Shown here: piece by piece, positions 37,378 through 46,069 of the stretch | How positions within the stretch are numbered: position 1 is the first letter of the stretch | Layout of the letters: every line of letters begins with the position of its first letter | Source of the DNA: an uncultured Odoribacter sp. | Lineage (GTDB): Bacteria > Bacteroidota > Bacteroidia > Bacteroidales > Marinifilaceae | NCBI GenBank assembly: GCA_900541415.1 | Contig: UQJP01000007.1 | Coordinates: forward strand, 68,094 to 132,093 | DNA length: 64,000 bases | Direction: 5' to 3' | Position numbers and translations under genes: made by a program | Notes under the pieces: generated by a model | The model's database searches: none | Told to the model about the DNA's origin: nothing | Seen by the model: only the letters and a program-made list of their open reading frames with translations

Positions 37378-37515
37378 TTTTAAAATACAAATTATAAAAT
37401 TATTATTTCATAAAATTAATAAAAGATCAACCGCCGGACTTTATATATTCATTCCAATCTTTTTCTTTCCGGTTTGCTTTGCCTTTTCCTATCTTTCTAA
37501 AGTCCAGCAACAACA

Positions 37516-37577
37516 AACAAAAACTCCGGAGAACCGGAAAGTGATTCTAATAATCACCTCCCGGTCTTCCGGAGTTT
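37516..37577 (-). terminator. terminator of the SusCD operon
   Basis: On the minus strand a long hairpin closes with AAACTCCGG / CCGGAGTTT, contains an inner GTGATT/AATCAC stem, and is followed by TTTTTGTTTG. It starts 24 bases past the PKD-like lipoprotein gene. Confidence 0.85.
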
Positions 37578-37600
37578 CTCACCCTAAAAACAAATATCGT

Positions 37601-39160
37601 TTAAGGATTCCAGCTGTTTCCTGACATAACCCTGTAACGAATACTTTTAATATGCCCTAAATCGACTCCTGTCGGCGATTGCCACCAGATTTTCTCTTCA
37701 TCGGTTTGCAGATTTTTAGCATTTATCATCGTCAACACAAACACTCGCCCGTTTTCCAACCCCACACCTAAATAGTTGCTGCGGAAAAACTCTCCGTCCA
37801 TAGCCGTAATATCCGATTCGAAGGTCATATACAATTTCACTCCGTTCTCAGGAGTCTCCGCATCATATAAATACAATTGATTTCCATTGGCAATAAATAC
37901 ATAATGTCCATTGTCCAAATAAGGCAAAGCATAAATCACACTGTTCTCATTCACAACTCCTGCCAAGCCCGGCACTTCCACCTGAGTCAGCGTATCCACA
38001 CCAATCTCCGAAGAAGTATATTCCCGCTCAATAATAAACTCCTGATGATAGAATTTACCTCCCTTTTCCAGTATAGAAAAATAAGCGATACCGGAACTAT
38101 TATTAGCCAAACCACGCAAATATCCCGTATAAACAGGGCGGTAATCCCCCATATTTTCCAAAGGAGCATATTCCGCAGGATGCTTCTCGGCTTTCAACGT
38201 CCGGATCAACCCCACCACATTATTCCCCTCTTCATCATTAAAATCCATCAAGGCCAGGAAACGGTTGTTTTTACCGTCATAAATCAGACACAATTTCGGA
38301 TCGGCAAAAACTCCCAAGATTACCTCTGCATCTTCGATTACCTCTCCTTCATATTTCAAGGGATCGGGTAAAAAATACTCGGAATGAAACAACTGATTGG
38401 TAGATTTCACCCTGGAATACAATCTTCCCCGATCATCCTGCAACAGGTCTACCCATTGCATAAACATGGTATTCACCACACGTAATCCGGCAGGCCAACC
38501 TCCCACAAAAATCTGGTTACCGGTCACCTCCTTCTTAAAGGTAAGCCCATTCACATCCACTAAGCCCAGGCCACCGTCCTGCAAAACCAATATCTGGCTT
38601 TTCGTATCACCGTCCTTACAAAAATGTTCATGAATTTTAAAAGGTGTTCCCCCCAATTTTTCTTTATTTTCCAATTCATAAATATCGGACACCACATTAA
38701 ATGTCATCCCAACGCCCGAAGTATATCCCTGAGTGAGGAAACTCAAACTTGAACTACCGTTTTTCTCCGCCAACACCAAAAATCCCTGTTTTTCATACTT
38801 ATATCCCACCGTCAGGTAAAAATCTTTGGTAAAAAACACCTCATTATCCACATCCTCCACCACCAAGATACAATTCCCTTTGGCAACGGTATCGGTTACA
38901 TACTCCAAATTGCGTTCCGTACTGATAACCTTTCCTGCAAAAGTCCATTCATATTTCAGGTTCATCACCGTATCGTTCGTCGAATAAACAAAACGGGGCA
39001 CAACTCTAACGGTATCGCCGATCGTCACCGACTCGACATTTGAAAAATCACTGACCTCTATCCGGGTAAGCTTTTTGTAATTATAATTTCCTTTATCCTT
39101 ATAGCAGCCGGAAAGAACCACTCCCGCCAATAAGAAAAATAATATAGCCTGTATTTTCAT
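37601..39160 (-). CDS. PKD-like family lipoprotein of SusCD locus
   Basis: 519-residue lipoprotein (lipobox LSGC, Cys ~19). The N-terminal segment CYKDKGNYNYKKL and a PKD-like Ig fold (~30-120; LKYEWTFAGKVIST) precede a beta-rich region with propeller-like strands. Proteins of this type are typically the last gene of SusC-SusD-DUF4843 operons and are thought to be surface-exposed ligand-binding partners. It starts 12 bases after the DUF4843 gene. Confidence 0.9.
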   Translation of the reverse strand: MKIQAILFFLLAGVVLSGCYKDKGNYNYKKLTRIEVSDFSNVESVTIGDTVRVVPRFVYSTNDTVMNLKYEWTFAGKVISTERNLEYVTDTVAKGNCILVVEDVDNEVFFTKDFYLTVGYKYEKQGFLVLAEKNGSSSLSFLTQGYTSGVGMTFNVVSDIYELENKEKLGGTPFKIHEHFCKDGDTKSQILVLQDGGLGLVDVNGLTFKKEVTGNQIFVGGWPAGLRVVNTMFMQWVDLLQDDRGRLYSRVKSTNQLFHSEYFLPDPLKYEGEVIEDAEVILGVFADPKLCLIYDGKNNRFLALMDFNDEEGNNVVGLIRTLKAEKHPAEYAPLENMGDYRPVYTGYLRGLANNSSGIAYFSILEKGGKFYHQEFIIEREYTSSEIGVDTLTQVEVPGLAGVVNENSVIYALPYLDNGHYVFIANGNQLYLYDAETPENGVKLYMTFESDITAMDGEFFRSNYLGVGLENGRVFVLTMINAKNLQTDEEKIWWQSPTGVDLGHIKSIRYRVMSGNSWNP

Positions 39161-39172
39161 CGTTCCTTTATT

Positions 39173-39847
39173 TTAATAAGCCACAACGGTCATCGGATCA
39201 CCGTTTTCCTCCGTAATATTATTCTTTTCAATATATTCCCTGAATTCCAGCACGAGTTTACGTTTTTCCCAGGCAGACATTCCGGTCAGGTCGCTCACTC
39301 CGGTACACTTGAAAAATTCCGTATACTTTTTATCAGAATAAGCACCGAGGAAGTTGTTCGTCATATCGTCGTCCCACCATAACGGCTTACTCATCTGGTC
39401 ATTATAAGTGATTTTTGCAGTCAGGGCATTGGCATAACCCACCCTGAAATTCTCATTGTCCTCTATTTTCAACATGAGTTTCAAGGTCTGTGTTTTCAAT
39501 TTCTCGCTTTTCTTCAAAGTCACCCACAACGTATCTATCAACTGGCCTGCGGGCATAAATATCCTTTCCGGCAACGCATAATCTTCGGGTAGAGCTGTCG
39601 TCAGAGAATCCACAATCCCTACCTTATAAGTCAGGTCACGGTCGCAACGATCTCCTATCATCCACACCTCAAAAGGCACGGCATATTCATCTGTTCCCAA
39701 ATGATGGGAAAACGAAATAAACAGCGTATCGATCCCCTCTTCATTCGGAATGTAGAGAAATCTCGAATCAACGTCATAAGTTTCTATATCATGCTTATTA
39801 CAAGCTCCTAATGCGAAAAATAATAATATAATTCCTATATATTTCAT
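39173..39847 (-). CDS. DUF4843 lipoprotein of SusCD locus
   Basis: A ~224-residue protein matching DUF4843 (DSRFLYIPNEEGIDTLFISFSHH...EVWMIGDRCDRDLTYKV...LPERIFMPAGQLIDTLWVTLKKS). I chose ATG 39847 because MKYIGIILLFFALGAC is an ideal lipoprotein signal peptide. The longer frame from 39883 overlaps susD and hides that signal. Surface-exposed accessory lipoprotein of unknown ligand. Confidence 0.88.
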   Translation of the reverse strand: MKYIGIILLFFALGACNKHDIETYDVDSRFLYIPNEEGIDTLFISFSHHLGTDEYAVPFEVWMIGDRCDRDLTYKVGIVDSLTTALPEDYALPERIFMPAGQLIDTLWVTLKKSEKLKTQTLKLMLKIEDNENFRVGYANALTAKITYNDQMSKPLWWDDDMTNNFLGAYSDKKYTEFFKCTGVSDLTGMSAWEKRKLVLEFREYIEKNNITEENGDPMTVVAY

Positions 39848-39866
39848 AGCACTCACTTCTACACGG

Positions 39867-41348
39867 TTATTTAACAGTTTCATTATCCGGCAACGGAAAG
39901 ATAAATTTATCGTCGGAAGTCATATTGGCAGACGGACGGATGCCCAGTTTTTTATAATAATAAAACAACTGTCCCTCACCCATAAACTCGCGTTTCGCTT
40001 CTTTCAGCAATTCCTTGTTAAAAGAATCCTCATCCGTAATATTCAATTTTCCTATCGTGCAGCCACGTCCCATCCTCACGGCATCCAACGCCTGTTTCAC
40101 CTGATCCAAAGTTCCGTAACGGAAAAAATATTCCGCCTGTATATAATACAATTCACTTAACCGGATCATCGGGATCATATCCTGTGCATAGGTCAATAAT
40201 TTACCGCCATTAGGCCGCAGGTATTTATTGCAATAGGCTTTACCGCCTGTCTTTTCGGTCAGGTATTTCTGACGGTAATCGGAATTATCGTCAAACATAT
40301 TGTCATATCCGCTCAGGTTAAAAGAAATTCCATCGTTCAACTCATACCCATTCACCGCATCGTAAATATCAAACAATTTTTCATTTGAAAGGGCAAAAAG
40401 CAAATCATCATACAATTTACGGTTACCTTCGTTGATATTTATACCGGACGTAAACGTGAAATAAGAAACATCCTGATACCCCATGCCTATCACCTTCAAA
40501 GTCTCTTCATAAGCTTCCTGGTGCATTCCCGAATAGTTATATACTCTGGCCAGCAAACCACATATAGCATAATAATTCAGGCGGTAGCCGCGATAAGCGT
40601 AAAACAGATCGTCGGTCAACCATTCCGAACGTTCCCCTCCGTTAGCTTCGAAACGATATATTACAGAATTCCACATCTTATGTGACTCAAGCGTATCAAA
40701 CGGAGCGACCAATGTTTTTGCCGTTTCCAAATCCCGGCGAATCCGGCTTAGAATTTCGGTTACAGGCTGTTTGGCCTCAAAAAGAGAGGGATATTTTTCA
40801 AAATAAGGAATATAGGCTCTCCCGTCGTCCTTAACCGGAGCCGGAGCAAACAGACGCAACATGTCGAAATGCAACAGAGCCCTCAAGGCCAGCGCCTCAC
40901 CATGAATCATATCCTGTTCCAGCTTTTTCCCGGCAAATTTAGAAGGTGTTTCGCCCTCAATCCGGCTCAGCAAGTTATTGCAATTGGCAATGCTATTATA
41001 AGCAAGCGACCAGATTTTCTCGATTTTATTCTTCACCTTTTTTTCCTGGTAATTGTATTTCGTAGCCAATTGTGCGTAAGCCCCGCTACTCGACATATTG
41101 CTACGTCCGGTAAGATAATACTGGGCTGCCACATCCACTAATCCCCATTCCATTTCCCGTCCATACATTTCCTGTGTCGCCATTTGTGTATACACACCGT
41201 TCAACGCATTCCGGTATCCCTGTCCGGTTTCGAACAACTCATCCTCGGTCGTACTGTCTTCGGGGTCTATGTCCAACCATTGGTTGCAACCGCTCAAAGC
41301 AAACATCGCCACCCCTATAAATATCAATTTATATATTTTCGCATTCAT
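39867..41348 (-). CDS. SusD/RagB-type outer-membrane lipoprotein
   Basis: 493-residue lipoprotein (lipobox LSGC, Cys ~21) of the SusD family: NQWLDIDPEDSTTEDELF, then TPR-rich helices (~85-330), and the conserved C-terminal RLSELYYIQAEYFFRYG and KREFMGEGQLFYYYKKLG motifs. It forms the lid over the SusC barrel and binds the ligand. It starts three bases after the susC stop. Confidence 0.95.
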   Translation of the reverse strand: MNAKIYKLIFIGVAMFALSGCNQWLDIDPEDSTTEDELFETGQGYRNALNGVYTQMATQEMYGREMEWGLVDVAAQYYLTGRSNMSSSGAYAQLATKYNYQEKKVKNKIEKIWSLAYNSIANCNNLLSRIEGETPSKFAGKKLEQDMIHGEALALRALLHFDMLRLFAPAPVKDDGRAYIPYFEKYPSLFEAKQPVTEILSRIRRDLETAKTLVAPFDTLESHKMWNSVIYRFEANGGERSEWLTDDLFYAYRGYRLNYYAICGLLARVYNYSGMHQEAYEETLKVIGMGYQDVSYFTFTSGININEGNRKLYDDLLFALSNEKLFDIYDAVNGYELNDGISFNLSGYDNMFDDNSDYRQKYLTEKTGGKAYCNKYLRPNGGKLLTYAQDMIPMIRLSELYYIQAEYFFRYGTLDQVKQALDAVRMGRGCTIGKLNITDEDSFNKELLKEAKREFMGEGQLFYYYKKLGIRPSANMTSDDKFIFPLPDNETVK

Positions 41349-41351
41349 GTC

Positions 41352-44300
41352 TTAAAAATTCGCTTTTAGTGAGAAATTCATACTTCTGGCAAACGGGTAA
41401 CTCAATCCGCGTTCCTGCTCTACCGACGACCAACGGAACAATTCGTTCGCCCCGACTTCGAAACGCAACATGCTCAATCCCAATTTTTCGATCCACGGCT
41501 GTCTGAAATCATACCCTAATGTGATCGAATTCAAAGAAAGCCAATTGTAATCCTGTACGAAACGGGAAGTCGGATTCGTAGTCTCTATATTCTCGACACC
41601 GTTGGTCAGCTTCTTATATTTTGCAACATCCCCCGGCTTTGTCCAGCGGTCGGTCAATACCCGGCGGTCTACGTTGCTATCATATATGTCCGCATTTTCC
41701 ACCTTGCTCACCAGCGTAGAATTATACTGTTGTCCGCCGAACTGATACATAAAAGTTGCGTAAAGACTAAAGTTACGGTAAGTCATATTCATCCCGAAGG
41801 CTCCCTGCGCCTTAGGCTCAGTATTTCCTATCACCACCTGTTCCGAAGATTTCCAGGTCTTAGACAAAGCACCGTTTTTCCTGACAAACACCTCGTCGCC
41901 TGTTGCCGGGTCGATTCCCAGCGACTGCATTCCCCAGATTGAATTCATAGAACCACCTTCCACATATTTCGTATGCGGCTCGTCCCGGCGGCCTTCCACC
42001 GTTTTGTAGGGATCTTCGAAAAAATCATCCACCAAATCATTATACGCTTTAAGACTTTCAGCCACTTTCAAAATTTTATTCTTATTGTGCGCCAAATTTG
42101 CAAATACGGCTAAATACAAATTCTGCCTTTTAATCAGCTCACTCCTGAAATCCAGCTCAAACCCTTTATTTTCAACTTCCCCGATATTGTCGATATAAGT
42201 TGTGAATCCCGTAGAACTGGGAATCGTCACATCGTTGATCAGATCGACAGTCCGTTTATTATAATAGCTTGCTTTCACATACAACAAACCATTCCACATA
42301 CGGGTTTCGACACCGAAATCCAGTGCATTGGTGGTTTCCCACGACAATTTTTTATTTCCCAAAGCCTGCAAAGTTGCGCCATACCCGGTTTTATACCATT
42401 GGTCAGACAAGATCACATAAGTAGTCTTAGCGGCATAGGCTTCAAAATTCACTTTTCCGGTTTGTCCATAGCTTCCCCTGATCTTCAGCAAATCGATGAA
42501 ACCGATATTTTTCATAAAATTATAATTATGCAGATTCAATCCGGCTCCCACCGACCAGAACGGAGCAAACTTATTATCCGTCCCGAATTTGGAAGAACCG
42601 TCCAAACGCATAGAAGCATCGAACAGATAAATATTATCGAAACTGTAATTCAATAAAGCCGTCACACCGAATAAGCGGGAAGAACTTTCTGTTTTAGCAG
42701 GCTTTTCTACAATTTCCTGAGCATAGTTCGGTGAATTCAGCACGCCGGAGGGAAATCCCCTGTAATATGCCGAAGTAGCCTCTTCTTTATCCGACATGGC
42801 GTTCACTCCCGCCGAAAAGTTGATGTTATGACGTTCGATATACTTATTATACGACAAAGTTCCCTGCAAATCCCAGGCAGTAGAATTTCCCATATTCGTG
42901 CGCAATTCTCCGGACGACAAATTAATCACACTCAACGGCTTTGAATTCTTTTTGGACAAGGGGTCGATAAAATTCCGTCCGTCCTCGGTGTGGCGGGTTA
43001 TACTGAAAGAACCTTTCAATTGCAGGCTTCCGGTCATTTTCCACAAGACACTCAGGTTATTTTTCAATTCCTCCAGCGTCGTTTTATCGAAACTATTCAA
43101 TGTGGCTTCATACAAAGGGTTTGCCAGATATTTTTTAAGCACGCTGTGCCAGTCCTCCAATTCCTCCAGATAATTACCGTCTTCATCCATATATTCATCA
43201 TACGGCTGTTTCGATGCATAATCCGAGAATGTGCCATAAGGCGATTCCTCCGATTTTGTCACATTATAAGTCACATGGTTACGCACCTGCAAAGATTTAA
43301 AACGGTAGTCGATATACACACCCAATTCGTAGTTATCCCGAAAAGAACCTTTCATCACTCCGTTGTTGGCGTTATACGACATATTTACGCCGAAACGCAA
43401 TGCCTCGCTTCCACCATCCACATATAAACTATGTTTATGATTGAACACCGTATGCAAAGGCTTCGACAACCAATACGTATTCACACCCCGCTGAACATTG
43501 AATAATTTTCCATAATATTCGTTCATAAGCTGGTATTGGTCCATATCGTCATCCGCCTCGTATACCTTAGCCAACCTTTCCACTTCCAATTTCTCTTCCG
43601 CATTCAGCAAATTATAATCCGACAGGTCAGGCATAGAAACTTCCCCGGTCATACTATACGCCACATTCAACTTTCCGGGCTTCGGGGCTACGGTTGTAAT
43701 CACCACAACACCATTGGCTGCACGCGAACCGTATAGAGCAGTCGCAGCCGCATCTTTCAAAATAGTGATACTTTCGATTCTCGAAGGATCGAAATCGTAC
43801 AACTTCGTCACGCTGATCTCAAAACCATCCATAATGAAAGTAGGCAAGTTCGGATTGTCTTTCAAAGAAGATTTCGACATATTATTCCGCCCCGGGTCCA
43901 GCTCTTTCACCCCGATTCCCGATTTTCCCCGGATATACACCTCAGGCAGAGCATTCGGGTCAGATCCCCACAAATTATTTTCCTGGATACGGAAAGAAGG
44001 GTCGAACGCCTGAATTGCTTTGATAGCATTGGTTTTCGAAACGCTCAACAATTCGTCTTGCTTTATCGTTACAGAGTTTCCCGTAAAACTCTCCTTTTTA
44101 ATATTTGCAAACCCGGTCACTACCACTTCATCCATCTGCTGGGCTTCTTCTTTCATCTTCACTTCCAGTCCCTCGGTCTTAGAATTTTTATTAAACCGAA
44201 GTTCCCGGGTCTGCATACCGATAAAAGAAACAGACACCACCAGCGAATCCACTACGGGAACTTCCAAAGAAAACTCTCCGTCGACGCTTGTCGTCATTCC

Positions 44301-44741
44301 CAGGCGCGTCCCTTTTAAAAGGATCGTCACACCCGGCAGGGGATTGCCGTGCTCGTCTATCACTTTTCCGCTTAACATCCTGGTTTTCACCTCCACTTTT
44401 TGTTGTTGAGCCTTCGGAGTAATAATCACCACATCGTTTTCAACGGTATACGACAAATCAGTTCCCGCCAGCAATTCCTGCAACAGCTCATGAATACCTG
44501 CATCCTTCACCTGAATATCCCGCCTGCCGTATTTATTCACTTCCTCCACATGATAGAGGAAGCGGAAATCGGTTTCCTTCCGTACATCGTTAATAATTTC
44601 CTCAATCGTCGCATTCCGCAAATTCACAGTGACATTCACCTGCGCCACCGCCGACACCTGCATCGTAAACAGGGACATAAACAACAACAAAATGCCATGT
44701 TTAAAAAACATCCCGCATTTCTTTTTCATATTCTCACTCAT
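41352..44741 (-). CDS. SusC/RagA-type TonB-dependent transporter with STN domain
   Basis: 1129-residue TonB-linked outer-membrane transporter. After the signal peptide (~1-34) it has an STN signalling domain (~35-107; NVTVNLRNATIEEIINDVRKE), a carboxypeptidase-regulatory/CNA-like domain (~122-197), the linker MDEVVVTGF (203-211), the plug (~210-340; PEVYIRGKSGIGVK, LKDAAATALYGSRAANGV) and the barrel ending SLKANF. The STN domain is what contacts FecR, so this transporter should report substrate to the sigma pathway. ATG 44729 (MKKKCGMFF) is an alternative start. Confidence 0.96.
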   Translation of the reverse strand: MSENMKKKCGMFFKHGILLLFMSLFTMQVSAVAQVNVTVNLRNATIEEIINDVRKETDFRFLYHVEEVNKYGRRDIQVKDAGIHELLQELLAGTDLSYTVENDVVIITPKAQQQKVEVKTRMLSGKVIDEHGNPLPGVTILLKGTRLGMTTSVDGEFSLEVPVVDSLVVSVSFIGMQTRELRFNKNSKTEGLEVKMKEEAQQMDEVVVTGFANIKKESFTGNSVTIKQDELLSVSKTNAIKAIQAFDPSFRIQENNLWGSDPNALPEVYIRGKSGIGVKELDPGRNNMSKSSLKDNPNLPTFIMDGFEISVTKLYDFDPSRIESITILKDAAATALYGSRAANGVVVITTVAPKPGKLNVAYSMTGEVSMPDLSDYNLLNAEEKLEVERLAKVYEADDDMDQYQLMNEYYGKLFNVQRGVNTYWLSKPLHTVFNHKHSLYVDGGSEALRFGVNMSYNANNGVMKGSFRDNYELGVYIDYRFKSLQVRNHVTYNVTKSEESPYGTFSDYASKQPYDEYMDEDGNYLEELEDWHSVLKKYLANPLYEATLNSFDKTTLEELKNNLSVLWKMTGSLQLKGSFSITRHTEDGRNFIDPLSKKNSKPLSVINLSSGELRTNMGNSTAWDLQGTLSYNKYIERHNINFSAGVNAMSDKEEATSAYYRGFPSGVLNSPNYAQEIVEKPAKTESSSRLFGVTALLNYSFDNIYLFDASMRLDGSSKFGTDNKFAPFWSVGAGLNLHNYNFMKNIGFIDLLKIRGSYGQTGKVNFEAYAAKTTYVILSDQWYKTGYGATLQALGNKKLSWETTNALDFGVETRMWNGLLYVKASYYNKRTVDLINDVTIPSSTGFTTYIDNIGEVENKGFELDFRSELIKRQNLYLAVFANLAHNKNKILKVAESLKAYNDLVDDFFEDPYKTVEGRRDEPHTKYVEGGSMNSIWGMQSLGIDPATGDEVFVRKNGALSKTWKSSEQVVIGNTEPKAQGAFGMNMTYRNFSLYATFMYQFGGQQYNSTLVSKVENADIYDSNVDRRVLTDRWTKPGDVAKYKKLTNGVENIETTNPTSRFVQDYNWLSLNSITLGYDFRQPWIEKLGLSMLRFEVGANELFRWSSVEQERGLSYPFARSMNFSLKANF

Positions 44742-44799
44742 TTAAAATTATATATTATAAGGTAGTAAATTATGTATTGTATTGTGTGTGTTCTATGTA

Positions 44800-45993
44800 T
44801 CAATGTGATTTCCTGTCCACGCTTACGATCACATTATTCCTATCGATTTTAAAACGTACGTTCGTTGCTTTCTCCAGCATATTCAGCGCTTTATCGAAAT
44901 GCTCATAGCGTTCCAGGTCGCCTGTGAAATGATACTTTTTAGCTTCGGGATTCTGATACACCACCTGAATGTCGTACCACCGCCCCAAACGCACCATGAT
45001 CGACTCCAAAGTCGCATTTTCAAAACTAAATTTTCCGTCTTTCCAACCGGAATATCTTTCTGCCACCACTTCCCGGGTTGAAAGTTTCTGTTCTGCTTTG
45101 TCATATACCGCCTGCTGGTCGGGACGCAACACCACAGAATCAACCTTATTGGAAACGCTTACAGCTCCCCGGTTTAGGGTAGCCTCTATCCGGACTTCAT
45201 CCGGATAAGCCTTTACATTAAATTCCGTTCCCAGCACCTTCACGGAAATCCGGTCGGAAACATGCACGATGAAAGGACGCACCGTGTCTTTCGTCACCGT
45301 GAAAAAAGCCTCTCCTTTCAGGAATACATCCCGTTTATCCTTACCGAAAGAAACCGGAAAACGAAGTTCCGTTTCCGAATTCAGCATCACTTTAGTCCGG
45401 TCCGACAAAAGCAATTCATATTCACCGCCTTTCGGAACCCGGATCGTATTATATTTCAAAGCTGTTTCACCGCCATCCCCGGAAGAGGAATGATCGGAAT
45501 ACACCACCTTCTTACCATCGTTCACCGCCGTGATTCCACCTTCCAGCTCGATTTGCTGAACAGTGCTGTCCTGTAATGCAATCTCCCTGCCTTCAGGGGT
45601 AATCAACAACGCCTTCGAAGAACCCACTTCAATCACGGTAGCCAACTGCGGGGACACTTGCTGAACGGCACGTCCTCCCCAGAACCACCAAATCCCGGCT
45701 CCCAGACACAAAACCACCGAAGCAGCCACAGCCATCCAGCGGAAAGTGTTCAAACGCCGGACAGATGGAACGGCAGCCCCCCGCTTCACTTTTTCCCATG
45801 CTTCATCCACCCGGAGCGACCCGACAAACTCCTCCCGGGCTTTCAGATTTTCAGCATCCAGCACCGTGTGGTAACACTCCGGATGCTGTTCTTGCCATTC
45901 CTTCAGCACACACTCCTCTTCCGGCGAGAGTGTACCGGTCAGTTCTTTAGCCAAAAGTTTGGCTATTTCATATTCTTTTAACAAATCTGCCAT
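44800..45993 (-). CDS. FecR family anti-sigma factor
   Basis: 397-residue FecR protein: N-terminal cytoplasmic sigma-binding region (~1-85), one transmembrane helix (~87-106; WMAVAASVVLCLGAGIWWFW), then a periplasmic FecR domain (~170-290; IRVPKGGEYELLLSDRTKVMLNSETELRFPV) and a C-terminal DUF4974 domain (FSFENATLESIMVRLGRWYDIQV). It transmits the STN signal across the inner membrane. Unusually, its partner sigma gene lies 6.8 kb upstream with two ABC cassettes between; the two are normally adjacent. Confidence 0.95.
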   Translation of the reverse strand: MADLLKEYEIAKLLAKELTGTLSPEEECVLKEWQEQHPECYHTVLDAENLKAREEFVGSLRVDEAWEKVKRGAAVPSVRRLNTFRWMAVAASVVLCLGAGIWWFWGGRAVQQVSPQLATVIEVGSSKALLITPEGREIALQDSTVQQIELEGGITAVNDGKKVVYSDHSSSGDGGETALKYNTIRVPKGGEYELLLSDRTKVMLNSETELRFPVSFGKDKRDVFLKGEAFFTVTKDTVRPFIVHVSDRISVKVLGTEFNVKAYPDEVRIEATLNRGAVSVSNKVDSVVLRPDQQAVYDKAEQKLSTREVVAERYSGWKDGKFSFENATLESIMVRLGRWYDIQVVYQNPEAKKYHFTGDLERYEHFDKALNMLEKATNVRFKIDRNNVIVSVDRKSH

Positions 45994-46021
45994 AGGCTTA
46001 GATTTTTACACCACGTTCTTC

Positions 46022-46055
46022 TAAAAGAACACAACAAATATAAAAAAGGATGAAT
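46022..46055 (-). repeat. 34-base element, copy B (before fecR)
   Basis: Shares 30 of 34 bases, with no gap, with 52702-52735. On the minus strand it reads ATTCATCCTTTT, a variable six-base centre, then TTGTTGTGTTCTTTTA. It ends 29 bases before the fecR start. In this copy the centre creates TATATTTG (46035-46042), a full -7 box. Confidence 0.85.
46035..46042 (-). promoter_or_regulatory. -7 box before fecR, inside the 34-base element
   Basis: TATATTTG on the minus strand; predicted leader is about 36 bases. The expected -33 TTTG is missing (TGAT). Copy A of the element lacks this box. Confidence 0.4.
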
Positions 46056-46069
46056 CGGATAATCATTTT

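Noticed and set aside
37601..44741. Polysaccharide-utilisation locus
   Set aside because: SusCD is present but there is no carbohydrate-active enzyme in the operon, and DUF4843 plus PKD-like partners are typical of SusCD loci without such enzymes. The substrate is left open.
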